Below, piece after piece: positions 13,076-13,245 of a DNA stretch of 13,245 bases (positions are counted from its first letter, which is position 1; every line of letters begins with the position of its first letter). This stretch comes from Extensimonas sp963708545 (GTDB lineage: Bacteria; Pseudomonadota; Gammaproteobacteria; Burkholderiales; Burkholderiaceae_C), in NCBI GenBank assembly GCA_963708545.1, contig CAVPUD010000074.1, forward strand, positions 1-13,245, given 5' to 3'. The notes under the pieces were generated by a model, which ran no database searches, was not told where the DNA came from, and was given only the letters and a program-made list of their open reading frames with translations. The position numbers and the translations under genes were made by a program.

Positions 13076-13245
13076 TCAGCGCCCGGCCGCGGCCGTGGCC
13101 AGCGCGGCCAGCGTGTCGTCCACGCGCGGCAGCTCGGCAGCCTTGATGCTCGCCTGCGCCTGCTGCAGGAGCGTGGCGGCGTTTTGCGTGCGCCGTGACG
13201 TGGGGTCGAAGTATTTGTTGAGCGCCGCGCTCGCTGCCGCGAGGT
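13076..13245 (-). CDS. hemX: HemX C-terminus (5' part outside the window)
   Basis: The frame enters from the window edge and reads LAAASAALNKYFDPTSRRT, then QNAATLLQQAQASIKAAE and LPRVDDTLAALATAAAGR to a TGA at 13078-13076, about 55 residues. The KYFD segment and the helical Ala/Gln-rich tail fit the C-terminus of HemX. HemX is a membrane-anchored protein of the heme cluster formerly called a uroporphyrinogen-III methyltransferase, although catalytic activity is doubtful. The position 20 bp before hemY strongly supports this. hemD and hemC would be expected further along on the minus strand. Confidence 0.8.
   Translation of the reverse strand, partial: LAAASAALNKYFDPTSRRTQNAATLLQQAQASIKAAELPRVDDTLAALATAAAGR

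Noticed and set aside
1..13245. CRISPR array, rRNA genes, riboswitches
   Set aside because: No regularly spaced repeat-spacer series, no rRNA-like stretch and no recognisable riboswitch core was seen on either strand.

Overview
The window looks like a chromosomal segment of a high-GC betaproteobacterium, most likely family Comamonadaceae (Acidovorax/Comamonas-like). This rests on codon use strongly biased to G/C in the third position, on the housekeeping gene set and on family-typical protein sequences. Species cannot be fixed from the sequence alone.

Bases 1-1784 are accessory DNA. They hold the 3' end of an IS21-family istB gene and the IS right end (about 1-540). Next comes about 1.2 kb with no convincing intact gene. 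It carries a perfect 47-bp direct repeat (551-597 and 1591-1637), several hairpins, an AT-rich inverted repeat (988-1017) and the N-terminal part of a broken DNA-binding-type gene on the minus strand. This block abuts the 3' end of tRNA-Ser(GCU) (1785-1877, minus), a classic landing site for integrative elements.

Bases 1944-7986 are conserved minus-strand genes, in transcription order: cysS (cysteinyl-tRNA synthetase), an AlkA-like DNA glycosylase, accA (acetyl-CoA carboxylase alpha), tilS (tRNA-Ile lysidine synthetase), lysC (aspartokinase), then tRNA-Ser. Two different palindromic, terminal-inverted-repeat-bounded elements without a transposase sit in the gaps: 4265-4429 (accA/tilS) and 6378-6555 (cysS/glycosylase). 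A third, smaller palindromic AT-rich insert lies in frame inside tilS.

Bases 8245-11756 form a compact plus-strand cluster diverging from cysS: a periplasmic TPR protein, two paralogous cyclophilins (one exported, one cytoplasmic), lpxH (lipid A synthesis) and mtfA (M90 peptidase). It converges with hemY (11769-13055, minus) and the 3' end of hemX (from 13076), two membrane proteins linked to heme metabolism.

I did not find an intact new defence, toxin or biosynthetic system. The most unusual signals are the repeat-bounded relic beside tRNA-Ser, the two mobile-looking palindromic elements, the in-frame palindromic insert in tilS, and a possible internal translation start in lysC that could make a separate regulatory subunit.
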